From Asticcacaulis excentricus (GTDB taxonomy: Bacteria > Pseudomonadota > Alphaproteobacteria > Caulobacterales > Caulobacteraceae): a DNA stretch of 64,000 nucleotides. The notes beneath the pieces are model-generated. The model saw nothing but the letters and a program-made list of their open reading frames with translations, searched no databases and was not told where the DNA came from. Of this stretch, positions 25,933 through 35,202 are shown piece by piece. Location: assembly GCF_003966695.1 (NCBI RefSeq), contig NZ_AP018827.1:620001-684000 (forward strand). The letters are read 5' to 3'. Position 1 is the stretch's first letter. Each line of letters begins with the position of its first letter. Both the position numbers and the translations under genes were made by a program.

Positions 25933-28146
25933 TTGTCCGCTTATTCACGCCATGGTTTTCCCATGGTCGCTTTACTGTTTGCCGCTCAGTTCGCTTTGCC
26001 GACAACGGGATATACCCAGAACGCGACCAAAGCGACAGAGGCGAAAAAGGCGGAAACGCCTAAGACCCCGGAAGATGATGATAAAGACGCGACGACCGTT
26101 ACGGTTCAGGGCAAGAAGCGCGTGGAGCCAACGGGTAAGGAGGTCTACGACGTTTCTAAGGACCCGGCCGCCGCTACGGGTACAGCGGCCGAGGCCCTGA
26201 ACAAGGTACCCGGTGTGTCCGTCGATGCGCAGGGCGATGTCAGTGTGCGCGGTCAGACCGCGCGGGTTTATCTGAACGGTCGTCCATCGCTGATGCTGTC
26301 CGGAGATAATCGCGCTGTGGCACTGCGCGCCATGCCGTCGGCCTATATCTCCAGCATCGAAGTCATCTCCAATCCCGGCGCGCAATATTCTTCCAGCGGC
26401 TCGGGTCCGATCGTCAATATCGTGACCAAACGCAATCTGCCGCCGGGCCTGTTTGGGTCCGTGTCCGCGCAGGTCGCTTCGCGCGGCGGCGGTAACACCA
26501 ATGCCTATCTCAGCTACACGCAGGGTAAGCTGAATATAAGTGGCTTCGCGGCAGTGTTTGACGGCCGTTTCGACAGTGATTTCGATAGCGCCTCCACCGC
26601 CTTTGATGCGTCGGGTAGCGCAATCCGCGAGGCGCGGTCTGAGGGGGCTGTCACAGGTCGATACCGCATAGGCTCGTTGACGACGAATCTGCAATACGAC
26701 CTGAGCGACAATGATGTTCTGACCGGCGGGCTCAGCTACAACCAGGGGAGGGTGAACAGCGACTTTGCAGGCTATACCGCCTCCCGTGGGGCCGACGGTG
26801 CTCTGAGCGATGGTTTTCGCTCGCAAAGCGACGGGCGCACCCCTAACGACAACGGCAGTCTGAGCCTTGGTTACACCCACTACGGACAAAAGCCGGATCA
26901 GTCGTTCAAGCTCGACCTGACGGTCTCGCAATCGAACCGGGACGCGCCTTCGCTCACCCGCTTAGACTATGAACGCGCTTCGGAAAGCACCAACACCGGC
27001 ACACGCTATACCCGGCGCGATGGGGGTTCCAATACCCGCACCGCCATGCTGTCTGCCGCGTACAACACCACCTTTGACCGCGTTCAGGTCAGCGTCGGTG
27101 CGCACTTCGATACGGAAACCAGCAAAACCGAGACCCTGTCCTATGGTCCGGCGGGCTCCGTCGCGGATTTGCAGCTTGATGCCCTTTTAAGTAATCACTT
27201 CCGCTATGCGCAGCAGTCGGCGGCGGTATATGCGACGGCGCAGTGGGAACTGACGCCCAAATGGACTCTGCTGGCCGGTCTGCGGGCCGAAACCCTTGAG
27301 CTTTCGACCAAAGCGCCAGGAACGACTCTTGAAAATCATATCGACTACACCCGCTTAAACCCCAGCCTGTTTGCCACCTATGCCTTTTCGGCCAAACGCC
27401 GTCTGCGTTTCAGCTATACCCACAAGCAGCAGCGACCACAGCCTGTCGATCTCAACCCCGGTCTGGTGTTCAGTTCTGCGACCGCCGTCACCATCGGGAA
27501 TGCGGCACTTGGGCCCGAAGAGGCCGACAATCTGGAAGTCACTTACGAGGTTAACCGGCCGCATTCGGACTATAGAATAACGGGCTTTTATCGGTTCAAG
27601 GACGAAACGCTCGTCACTTCAAGCCGCGTCATTGCCGATCCGCAGAACCTTGGCAATTTCGTCACCGAGACAACGCGAAAGAATGCGGGACAGGAACGCA
27701 ATTACGGCCTGACGGCGACCTATAGTCAGCGCTGGAACAATACGCTTACTGTGAACTTCGACACGACGGTGACCTATGTGGACATCGATGTGCCGGAACT
27801 GTCGATCCGTCGTTCGGATACCGCCCTCAGTGGCGGTGTGTCGCTCAATTATGCGCTCAAGACGGGCTCTCTGTCGCTGAATTACAAGCTGAACGGGCGA
27901 CGCTACACGACGCAGGGGTATCGCGGCGCCAATGGTTCCGGGATGATTGACTATCGTCGCAATCTGATGCCGAAGCTATCGCTGGTGATCACGGTGCAGG
28001 AACCGCTGCCCCTGACGAAGATCGAAACGGTTACCGAGACGAATCGCTTCCGTAGCGTGTCTGCCAGCGAAAATCGCACACCGACCATAATGATTGGCCT
28101 CAGCCGGCAGTTGGGCGGTTTCAGTTCCGTACCCAAAAGGCCCTAA
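25933..28146 (+). CDS. TonB-dependent receptor, plug plus barrel
   Basis: This outer-membrane receptor of about 737 residues has a plug domain (EALNKVPGVSVDAQGDVSVRG, then YLNGRPSLMLSGDN) and a large beta-barrel of the OMP_b-brl type. I chose TTG 25933 because GGGGAGGGGG lies just upstream and the resulting N-terminus (MSAYSRHGFPMVALLFAAQF) gives a proper signal peptide with positive charge. ATG 25963 would remove the charged part, and TTG 25903 lacks a ribosome site. After the signal there is a Lys/Glu/Asp-rich linker. The C-terminus ends in SVPKRP rather than a terminal aromatic residue, which is unusual for a barrel. The ligand is unknown; no sugar or iron gene is next to it. Confidence 0.87.
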   Translation: MSAYSRHGFPMVALLFAAQFALPTTGYTQNATKATEAKKAETPKTPEDDDKDATTVTVQGKKRVEPTGKEVYDVSKDPAAATGTAAEALNKVPGVSVDAQGDVSVRGQTARVYLNGRPSLMLSGDNRAVALRAMPSAYISSIEVISNPGAQYSSSGSGPIVNIVTKRNLPPGLFGSVSAQVASRGGGNTNAYLSYTQGKLNISGFAAVFDGRFDSDFDSASTAFDASGSAIREARSEGAVTGRYRIGSLTTNLQYDLSDNDVLTGGLSYNQGRVNSDFAGYTASRGADGALSDGFRSQSDGRTPNDNGSLSLGYTHYGQKPDQSFKLDLTVSQSNRDAPSLTRLDYERASESTNTGTRYTRRDGGSNTRTAMLSAAYNTTFDRVQVSVGAHFDTETSKTETLSYGPAGSVADLQLDALLSNHFRYAQQSAAVYATAQWELTPKWTLLAGLRAETLELSTKAPGTTLENHIDYTRLNPSLFATYAFSAKRRLRFSYTHKQQRPQPVDLNPGLVFSSATAVTIGNAALGPEEADNLEVTYEVNRPHSDYRITGFYRFKDETLVTSSRVIADPQNLGNFVTETTRKNAGQERNYGLTATYSQRWNNTLTVNFDTTVTYVDIDVPELSIRRSDTALSGGVSLNYALKTGSLSLNYKLNGRRYTTQGYRGANGSGMIDYRRNLMPKLSLVITVQEPLPLTKIETVTETNRFRSVSASENRTPTIMIGLSRQLGGFSSVPKRP

Positions 28147-28330
28147 TACGCACGTAATAAAGTCCGATGGCCACAAGTCCGGCAATCACCCCCCAAACTT
28201 AAAACCACCGGTACCCAAAAGCGACGCATGTGAACTCCCCCTACCCTAACTTAGCGCTGATAAGTTATCGGGAACGAAAAAAACGCAATCGCAAAGCGCA
28301 GGCACCTTTGCTGAGCCTTTGCCTGCAAAC

Positions 28331-28357
28331 AAAAACGGCCCCGTTTCCGGGGCCGTT
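28331..28357 (-). terminator. Rho-independent terminator of typA
   Basis: AACGGCCCCG and CGGGGCCGTT form a perfect 10-bp stem with a 4-base loop. On the minus strand it is followed by a T-run that begins within the stem end (28335-28331). It lies just beyond the typA stop at 28363. Confidence 0.9.
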
Positions 28358-28362
28358 CGTAT

Positions 28363-30198
28363 TTAGTCTTCCTTGGCGCGCTTCTTGCGGAACGAGGGGT
28401 TCAGTTCCTTCTTGCGCAAACGGATGTTGAGCGGGGTCACTTCGACCAGTTCATCGTCCTCGATATAGGCGATGGCCTGTTCCAGGGTCGGGCGACGCGG
28501 CGGGGTGAGGCGGATGGCTTCGTCCTTGCCTGACGCACGCACGTTGGTCAGTTGCTTGGCCTTCATCGGGTTGACGTCGAGGTCGTCGGCGCGCGAATTT
28601 TCGCCAATGATCATGCCCATATAGGTCTTTTCGCCGGCACCGACGAACATCACGCCGCGCTCTTCGAGGTTCCACAGGGCGTAGGCGGCCGTTTCACCGT
28701 CCGAGTTCGACACAAGCACGCCCTTGCGCTGCTGCTCGATCGGGCCCTTATAGGCTTCGTAGTGCGAGAAGACGCGGTTGAGCACGCCCGAACCGCGCGT
28801 GTCGGTCAGGAATTCGCCCTGATAACCGATCAGCGAGCGCGACGGCGACTTGAGCTGGATGCGGGTCTTGCCCGCGCCGGACGGGGCCATGTCCTTCAGC
28901 TCGGCCTTACGCGCCGACAGCTTTTCGATGACGACGCCGGTGAACTCTTCGTCCACGTCGATCATGACGTCTTCGATAGGCTCCATGCGCTCACCGGTTT
29001 CCGGATCGGTCTGATAGACCACGCGCGGACGCGAAATGGCGACTTCGAAGCCTTCGCGGCGCATGTTTTCGATCAGCACGCCCAGTTGCAGTTCGCCGCG
29101 ACCGGCGACTTCGAAGGCATCCTTTTCACCCGACTCGGTGACGCGGATGGCGACGTTCGACTCGGCTTCCTTCAGCAGGCGGTCACGGATCACACGCGAC
29201 TGCACCTTGGAACCTTCACGACCGGCCAGCGGCGAGTCGTTGACCGACACGGTCATCGAGATGGTCGGCGGGTCGATCGGCTGTGCCGGCAGGGCGGTGT
29301 CGAGCGACATATCGCACAGCGTATCGGCAACCGTGGCCTTCGACAGACCGGCGATGGCGACGATGTCACCGGCTTCCGAACCTTCGTCCAGCGGCTGACG
29401 CTTCAGGCCGCGGAAGGCCAGCACCTTGGTGATGCGGCCGCGCTCGATTTCCTGACCGTCGCGATTCAACGCCTTGATGGCCAGACCGGGGGTGGCCTTA
29501 CCCTGCGCGATGCGGCCCGTCAGGATGCGGCCCAGGAACGGATCGGATTCGATCAGCACGGCCAGCATCTGGAACGGCTCATTGACCTTTGCCTGCACGG
29601 CGGGCGGCGGCACGTGATCGACGATCAGGTCGAACAGCGGCGCGAGGTTGTCGGACGGCACATTGAGGTCCAGCGTCGCCCAGCCCGAACGGCCCGACGC
29701 ATAGATGTGCGGGAAGTCGAGTTGCTCATCCGTCGCGCCCATAGCGGCGAACAGGTCGAAGGCTTCGTTATGCACGCGGTCGGGATCGGCATGGGCGCGA
29801 TCGACCTTGTTGATGCACAGGATCGGACGCAGGCCCAGCTTCAGCGCCTTACCCAGCACGAACTTGGTCTGCGGCATGACGCCTTCTTCGGCGTCCACAA
29901 GGATGACGCAGCCGTCCACCATGCCCAGAATACGCTCAACCTCGCCGCCGAAGTCGGCGTGGCCCGGCGTGTCGATGATGTTGATGCGGGTTTCGCCGGC
30001 CTTACCGTTCCACAGGACCGAGGTACACTTGGCGAGGATGGTGATGCCGCGCTCGCGCTCCTGATCGTTGGAGTCCATGGCGCGCTCAACCGTGGCTTCG
30101 TTGGCGCGGAACACGCCCGATTGAGCCAGGAGGGCGTCCACGAGCGTCGTCTTGCCGTGGTCAACGTGGGCGATAATGGCGATATTGCGAAGATTCAT
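28363..30198 (-). CDS. typA: Ribosome-associated translational GTPase TypA/BipA
   Basis: The 611-residue GTPase acts on ribosomes in 50S assembly and stress adaptation. It shows the G1 motif AHVDHGKTT (10-18), the switch region ERERGITI, DTPGHADF and NKVDR, then domains II-V including the C-terminal LNIRLRKKELNPSFRKK segment of the BipA-specific domain. Length and domain order are normal. A clear terminator follows the stop. It stands as a single-gene unit. Confidence 0.97.
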   Translation of the reverse strand: MNLRNIAIIAHVDHGKTTLVDALLAQSGVFRANEATVERAMDSNDQERERGITILAKCTSVLWNGKAGETRINIIDTPGHADFGGEVERILGMVDGCVILVDAEEGVMPQTKFVLGKALKLGLRPILCINKVDRAHADPDRVHNEAFDLFAAMGATDEQLDFPHIYASGRSGWATLDLNVPSDNLAPLFDLIVDHVPPPAVQAKVNEPFQMLAVLIESDPFLGRILTGRIAQGKATPGLAIKALNRDGQEIERGRITKVLAFRGLKRQPLDEGSEAGDIVAIAGLSKATVADTLCDMSLDTALPAQPIDPPTISMTVSVNDSPLAGREGSKVQSRVIRDRLLKEAESNVAIRVTESGEKDAFEVAGRGELQLGVLIENMRREGFEVAISRPRVVYQTDPETGERMEPIEDVMIDVDEEFTGVVIEKLSARKAELKDMAPSGAGKTRIQLKSPSRSLIGYQGEFLTDTRGSGVLNRVFSHYEAYKGPIEQQRKGVLVSNSDGETAAYALWNLEERGVMFVGAGEKTYMGMIIGENSRADDLDVNPMKAKQLTNVRASGKDEAIRLTPPRRPTLEQAIAYIEDDELVEVTPLNIRLRKKELNPSFRKKRAKED

Positions 30199-30323
30199 AA
30201 AAGACTCTGATCTTTCCTCGGCCCATATCGGGAGAGGATGGCGCGCCGATATATAAACCGGGGGCCGGGTGGGGGGCTTTTCCGCACGCCTCCGTCAGGT
30301 GCCGGAGGCGCTTGCCAACCCAT

Positions 30324-30355
30324 AAAAAAGCCTCTCGCAGACATATGTGAGAGGC
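30324..30355 (-). terminator. Rho-independent terminator, minus strand, beyond the S9 peptidase
   Basis: GCCTCTC (30330-30336) pairs with GAGAGGC (30349-30355), and inner bases extend the stem. On the minus strand a run of six T (30329-30324) follows. It probably ends transcripts from the S9 peptidase gene, 136 bases after its stop. Confidence 0.7.
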
Positions 30356-30444
30356 CAAACCGGTTCGGCGCGCGTGATTTGGCGCGGTCTATAACCGAAT
30401 CTGCGTCAAAGCGCCACCCCGAACCGTGGATTATTTTTGCGGAT

Positions 30445-30490
30445 GCGAAGGGACGGAGCGCGTCTTACCAGAGGCGCTCCGTCCCTTCGC
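30445..30490. repeat. Perfect 17-bp hairpin after the S9 peptidase stop
   Basis: GCGAAGGGACGGAGCGC (30445-30461) and GCGCTCCGTCCCTTCGC (30474-30490) form a perfect stem with a 12-base loop, starting one base after the stop codon. No T-run follows it on either strand, so it may protect the mRNA 3' end rather than terminate; a regular terminator lies further on. Confidence 0.7.
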
Positions 30491-32962
30491 TTACTTCGCC
30501 GCCGGTTTTTCCGCGCGCGGCGGGGCGTTCTTGACATAGGTATCCAGCCAGCGCGTCATTTCCCACAGCGTATGCAGGTTGGACTCGCGCGCCCGATAGC
30601 CATGCGCCTCATTGGGCAGGACCACATAGCGCACATTGGCCCCGGCGCCTTTCAGGGCGGCGTAGAAGCGCTCGCTCTGGATGGGGAAGGTGCCGGAATT
30701 GTCGTCCGCTTCGCCGTGGATCAGCAGGATCGGGTCCTTGATGTTACGGACATAGGTGAAGGGGCTCATCTTCGTGTAGGTGTCGGTCGCCTCCCAGTAG
30801 GTGCGCTGTTCCGACTGGAAACCAAACGGCGTCAGGGTGCGGTTATAGGCCCCTGAGCGCGCGATACCGGCCCGGAACAGATCGGTGTGGGCCAGCAGGT
30901 TGGCGGTCATGAAGGCCCCATAGCTGTGGCCGCCCACGGCAATGCGGTTACGATCCGCGACGCCCAGAGCGACGACGGCATCGACCGCGGCCTTGGCGCT
31001 GGCGGTCAGTTGCTCGACATAGGTGTCGTTCGGCTCGGCCCCTTCCTTACCGATGATCGGCATGGAAGGCCCGTCCAGCACGGCATAGCCTTGGGTCAGC
31101 AGGAACAGGTGGCTGGCCCCGCCCGGACGGACGAAACGATTGCCGCTATCGACCGTCTGGCTGGCGACGGAGGCGTCGGTGAATTCTTCCGGATAGGCCC
31201 ACATGAACAGGGGCAGGGGGCCGTCCTTGGCCTTATCGTAACCGGCGGGCAGGTAGAGGGTGCCCGACAGCTTGACGCCATCGGCGCGCGTATAGGTCAG
31301 GGTCTGCTTGGTGACCCCGGCAAATTGCGGTGCGCGGTCCGGGAACTGCGTCAGGGCGCGGGACTTCGAGCCTGTGGCCACCGGACGGATGAAGTAGTTC
31401 GGGGCGTCGTCCTTGCTTTCGCGGCGGGTGATGACCGACTTGCCCGCCAGATCAGCCAGCGCCACCGGCGCTTCATAATAGGGGGCTTCAGCCTGCCACA
31501 GGCGGGTGACCTTGCCGTCGCTCAGCGACATCTTGCCCACAAAGGGGAATTCGCCCTTGGCCGAGGCGCCGGCCCCCATCACGAAGACCGATTTGCCATC
31601 CGGGGTGAAGTGCAGCACCTCTTCGCCCTCGGCGGTGAGGCGCGACACGGCGCTGCCCGGATCATTGTAGCGGTCCTGATAGTTGCGCTCCAGCAGCACG
31701 CGGCCGCTGCCGGGCCTGGAGGGATCGAGCGCGATGCGCTTTTCCTTGCGCGTGTCGAACCAGCGGCTGGTGACCAGCGCGAAGTCGGCGCGGCCCCAGT
31801 CGAGCCCGGCGTAGCGCTGATCGAGGTCGATCAGCTTTTGCGGCGTGCCGTCGAACGGCGCGTTGAGCGTAAACAGGGTGTCGCGGACGGCCGCCTTGGC
31901 TTTCGGGTCGCCACCATCCTGCGCTTCGGCCCACACCAGCGTGGCCGGGGCATCGGTGCGCCACGAGACGGAGCGCGGCCCGGTGGGCACGGCGTCGAAG
32001 GCCGCGGGCAGATTGTCCGTTAAAGGACGATTAGCCAAAAGCTTGACCGGTTTGCCATCCAAAGTACTCACTGCGATTTCCGTCGGGAAACGCCCGGCGG
32101 GGACAAGATAGCTGTAGGGACGCTTCAGGCGGCTGGTCAGCAGATACTTGCCGTCCGGCGAAACGGACATGGAGGTATAGAGACCCGGCGTGCCGATCGG
32201 CGTGATCGCCCCGTCGCTCAGGGAAACGCGCGTAATCTGGGACGTGAAATAATAGTCGAACAGAGCCTCGTCATGGGCATTGCCCAGCAGGTCCTGATAT
32301 GTGCGGATGGCGGCGGTGCGTCCCTTTGATTCCTGAATAATGGGGCCGGAGGGCGTGGTGTCCTTCACCGGGGCGGCGCCGCGTCCAGCGGGAATGGTCG
32401 AGACGAGAATCCCTGAACCGTCAGACAGCCAGTCGAAACCGGTGCCGAAGGCGGCATTGACGATGCCGCCGGTCAGCTTTTTGGCCGTAGCCGTTTTGAC
32501 GTCGGCGACCCACAGTTCAAGACCACCGCTGGCATCGACCAGAAAGCCCAGCTTCGTGCCGTCCGGTGACCAGCGCGGTGACAGGAAGCGCGTCCCGGCG
32601 GGCAAGGCAACCGGACGCACGGCCCCCGTGGCCACGTCTTCAAAGGCCAGGCTGTTCAGCCAAGCGGCGCGCGCTTCGATGGGGCCATTATTACGCGGAT
32701 TGATGCGATAGCCGCCCAGACGCAGGATCGGTTCCGACACTGCGGCTATGGAGGGCAGGTTCTCACGGCCGATCTGCGCCATGGTGCGGCGTTCGGGGCT
32801 AACCATGACGCCGGGGGTCGGCGGGGCATCGAGGATCTGCGCAATCGGTGCCGGAGGTAACTGATAGCCTGTGGCCGGTGCGGCCCAGACCGGAGTCAGG
32901 GTGGCCGCGGCAATAAAGGCGGTGACGGCAGCCGCAGTGGCGCGCAGATGGCTGAGTCTCAT
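30491..32962 (-). CDS. S9 family prolyl oligopeptidase-like serine peptidase, exported
   Basis: The 823-residue protein has a Sec signal (1-28), an N-terminal beta-propeller (about 60-560, with phrases such as TRFLSPRWSPDGTKLGFLVD) and a C-terminal alpha/beta-hydrolase domain. The catalytic Ser is S680 in GGHSYGAFM, the Asp is D753 or D754 in HGEADDN, and the His is H787 in PNEAHGY. It is expected to cleave peptides in the periplasm. It is divergent from the tonB region; a Fur-box-like dyad lies about 100 bases before its start, but the dyad is placed better for tonB. Confidence 0.92.
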   Translation of the reverse strand: MRLSHLRATAAAVTAFIAAATLTPVWAAPATGYQLPPAPIAQILDAPPTPGVMVSPERRTMAQIGRENLPSIAAVSEPILRLGGYRINPRNNGPIEARAAWLNSLAFEDVATGAVRPVALPAGTRFLSPRWSPDGTKLGFLVDASGGLELWVADVKTATAKKLTGGIVNAAFGTGFDWLSDGSGILVSTIPAGRGAAPVKDTTPSGPIIQESKGRTAAIRTYQDLLGNAHDEALFDYYFTSQITRVSLSDGAITPIGTPGLYTSMSVSPDGKYLLTSRLKRPYSYLVPAGRFPTEIAVSTLDGKPVKLLANRPLTDNLPAAFDAVPTGPRSVSWRTDAPATLVWAEAQDGGDPKAKAAVRDTLFTLNAPFDGTPQKLIDLDQRYAGLDWGRADFALVTSRWFDTRKEKRIALDPSRPGSGRVLLERNYQDRYNDPGSAVSRLTAEGEEVLHFTPDGKSVFVMGAGASAKGEFPFVGKMSLSDGKVTRLWQAEAPYYEAPVALADLAGKSVITRRESKDDAPNYFIRPVATGSKSRALTQFPDRAPQFAGVTKQTLTYTRADGVKLSGTLYLPAGYDKAKDGPLPLFMWAYPEEFTDASVASQTVDSGNRFVRPGGASHLFLLTQGYAVLDGPSMPIIGKEGAEPNDTYVEQLTASAKAAVDAVVALGVADRNRIAVGGHSYGAFMTANLLAHTDLFRAGIARSGAYNRTLTPFGFQSEQRTYWEATDTYTKMSPFTYVRNIKDPILLIHGEADDNSGTFPIQSERFYAALKGAGANVRYVVLPNEAHGYRARESNLHTLWEMTRWLDTYVKNAPPRAEKPAAK

Positions 32963-33060
32963 GGCAGGGCCCTTTTTTGATTAGGGCGACAGTCTTACGT
33001 TGGTCACAAATGTAATCAAGAGGCGGATACACATATCACTACAGGGGTGCGACGATTTAT

Positions 33061-33080
33061 CATAATGAGAATTGTTTTCA
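33061..33080. promoter_or_regulatory. Fur-box-like dyad upstream of tonB
   Basis: TGAGAA (33066-33071) and TTTTCA (33075-33080) form a dyad with one mismatch. The stretch 33061-33079 agrees with the classic 19-bp Fur box at 14 of 19 positions by my count. It lies about 90 bases before tonB. Confidence 0.55.
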
Positions 33081-33168
33081 ATGCGCTTGCGAATGAGTTG
33101 CAGGAGTGCTAGTCAGCCCTATCGTCCGGATCGTTGGGGTCCGGTTCGTTGTCACTGGCTTTTGACGC

Positions 33169-33990
33169 ATGACCGCTCAGAGTATTCTCACCGACGCAAA
33201 CAGCACAACGCGCAGCGAACGTACGGTGTCTGCCCCTGTAAAGCGTCGCAAAGGCACGGGCGGCGGGGCATCGGTGGCCATCGGTGTGTCCTTGGCGGTC
33301 CATGCCGCTCTGGCCGCCTATATCGTCAGTACACAGTTTACTCTGACGACCCCGGAGATCGAGGAAACCGCGCCCGTGGTCGTTGAAATGGTGCCGATTG
33401 AATCGCGCCGCGCGCCGCCCAAGGCCGTGATCACGCCCGATACGCCCAAACCCGAAACGCCTGTGGTTGAGCCCAAGCCGATGCTTCAGCCGCGCGAAAC
33501 CCCGGCCCCCGTGGTGGCTCAGGTCGCGCCGATGGATATGGCTCCGGTCAAGGCCCCGCCCGTTCATGCCCCGGTAGCGGCCCCCGTTGTGGCCCAAGTT
33601 GTGGCTAAGGCCGCTCCGGCGGCGGCGCAACCGCGCAATGACTTTGTGGGTGTCGATGTCGAGTCGGCGCTCAACAGCAATCCGCCGCCCGCCTATCCCC
33701 CGCAAGCCAAGTCGCGGCGAGAGGAGGGGACGGTGCAGTTACGCCTTCAGGTGCGCCCCGACGGCAGCGTCGGTGAGGTACAGGTGCAGGCGTCCAGCGG
33801 CTCCATGCGACTGGATCGCGCCGCCATAGACTCGGTCAAACGCTGGAAATTCCGGCCCGCGACGCGCGGCGGTCAGGCGGTCGAATCCTGGGCCACCGTC
33901 CCCATTACCTTTGGCCTCAAGCGCGGCGACCGCCGACGGGGCCATGATCACAATTCTCTCGTATCAGAACAGACTTCCGGAGACTCCTAA
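33169..33990 (+). CDS. tonB: Energy transducer TonB
   Basis: The 273-residue protein has a cytoplasmic head of about 34 residues, one membrane helix (about 35-55), a periplasmic Pro/Val/Ala-rich spacer (70-165) and a C-terminal TonB domain from YPPQAKSRREEGTVQLRLQV to SWATVPITFGL. It transmits proton-motive energy from ExbBD to outer-membrane receptors. No exbB or exbD is in the window. No clear ribosome site precedes the ATG at 33169. The next gene starts directly after its stop, so the two form an operon, and the siderophore-type receptor follows. A Fur-box-like site lies upstream. Confidence 0.9.
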   Translation: MTAQSILTDANSTTRSERTVSAPVKRRKGTGGGASVAIGVSLAVHAALAAYIVSTQFTLTTPEIEETAPVVVEMVPIESRRAPPKAVITPDTPKPETPVVEPKPMLQPRETPAPVVAQVAPMDMAPVKAPPVHAPVAAPVVAQVVAKAAPAAAQPRNDFVGVDVESALNSNPPPAYPPQAKSRREEGTVQLRLQVRPDGSVGEVQVQASSGSMRLDRAAIDSVKRWKFRPATRGGQAVESWATVPITFGLKRGDRRRGHDHNSLVSEQTSGDS

Positions 33991-34902
33991 ATGACCCTGA
34001 TTCAGCGCCTTCTGACCGGCACCGCCGCGCTGGGCCTTCTGGCGGCGGCCCCGGCGGCTCTGGCCCACAGCCAGTGGCTGCTGCCCTCCGCGACGCAGGT
34101 CGAAGCCTCGACCAATCCGCAGCGCCCGACCTATGTGACGGTGGATGCCGCCTCGTCCAATGGTCTGTTCTACGCTGACCATAACGCCATGCGCCTGACC
34201 AATCTTCAGATCAGCGCGCCGGACGGTTCGCCGGTCGAAGCCGAAAACGGCTCTACGGGCAAGCTGCGCTCGACCTTTGATGTGAAGCTGGCGACCGAAG
34301 GCACCTATCGCATCGCTTCGGTCAATCGCATGGTGATGGCCACCTGGAAGGCGGGCGAAGAAACCAAGAGCTTCCGTGGTTCCGAAGACGACTTCGCCAA
34401 GCAGGTGCCGGCCAATGCCCCTGAGCTGAAGGTCAGCCGCAATTTTGGCCGTGTCGAAACGTTTGTGACGTCGGGAAAACCGTCTGAAATCAAGCCAGTG
34501 GGGCAGGGACTTGAATTGTTTCCGCTGCAACCGACGACCGATCTGGTCGTAGGTGAAACGGCAAAATTCCGTGTACTGATGGATGGCAAGCCGATGCCGG
34601 GCCTCAAGGTCAAGGTGGTCCCAGGCGGCGTGCGTTTCCGCGGCGAACTGGACGAGCAGACCGTGACTGCTGACGCCGAAGGTACGATTGCCGTCAATTG
34701 GAAATTCGGTGGTCAGTACTATCTGAACACCTCTTACCCGCCGCGTCCCGAAGCCGACGACGACCATGGTCCGCAGGGCGGTCCGCAAGCGGGTCAGCAG
34801 CCCGGAGCTCAGGGTGCCCGACCGCAGGGGCAACCGGCGCAACGTGACATGCCGCCTGTGCGGTCGTCCTACGCTGTGACGCTGGAAGTCCTGCCTTTCT
34901 AA
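33991..34902 (+). CDS. DUF4198 family periplasmic protein
   Basis: The 303-residue protein has a Sec signal ending in AALA-H. A DUF4198 fold of immunoglobulin-like strands follows (HSQWLLPSATQVE, YRIASVNRMVMATWKAG, LKVKVVPGGVRFRGELDEQT). Near the C-terminus is a low-complexity insert rich in Pro, Gln and Gly (about 255-285). DUF4198 proteins occur with TonB receptors and metal uptake and may help metal or ligand transfer across the periplasm. Its ATG directly follows the tonB stop (TAAATG), so it is cotranslated with tonB. A metal-binding function is suggested only by family and place. Confidence 0.82.
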   Translation: MTLIQRLLTGTAALGLLAAAPAALAHSQWLLPSATQVEASTNPQRPTYVTVDAASSNGLFYADHNAMRLTNLQISAPDGSPVEAENGSTGKLRSTFDVKLATEGTYRIASVNRMVMATWKAGEETKSFRGSEDDFAKQVPANAPELKVSRNFGRVETFVTSGKPSEIKPVGQGLELFPLQPTTDLVVGETAKFRVLMDGKPMPGLKVKVVPGGVRFRGELDEQTVTADAEGTIAVNWKFGGQYYLNTSYPPRPEADDDHGPQGGPQAGQQPGAQGARPQGQPAQRDMPPVRSSYAVTLEVLPF

Positions 34903-35104
34903 AGTTTTCAGAGGGTACAATATGCCTTACCCGCTCCGGCGGGAACGGGGGTCGGCGTTGCGGGTGTGGGACCACGGCGTCGGCCCTCGGTCATTTCGGC
35001 GTCGCGATTTGTTGAATTTGCGACACACTTGCAAAAAACGACGTCATACGGTGGGAAAGGGTCATTTTGCGGTTGCAATAAAGCCGAAGTGCGGTATTTG
35101 CACC

Positions 35105-35119
35105 TGACAATTATTCGCA
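35105..35119. promoter_or_regulatory. Fur-box-like dyad upstream of the siderophore receptor
   Basis: TGACAATTATTCGCA is a 7-1-7 dyad with five of seven pairs matching. It is nearly identical to the site at 43258-43272. It lies about 85 bases before the receptor start, in a 300-base gap that otherwise holds no convincing gene. Confidence 0.5.
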
Positions 35120-35202
35120 ATTCCACCGAGAATGCTCGCAGGCCGGTCTGCCGGTCACCCTCCCCCGGCGTCAGACGGAAACCGCGACGCCTTTTTTCAA
35201 AG

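Noticed and set aside
28552-30210. Open frame of 552 codons opposite typA
   Set aside because: Shadow of a highly conserved GTPase gene; no independent motifs or ribosome site.
34922-35107. 61-codon open frame with a fair ribosome site between the DUF4198 and receptor genes
   Set aside because: Product is Arg-rich without structure and overlaps the presumed Fur-regulated promoter; evidence too weak for a gene.
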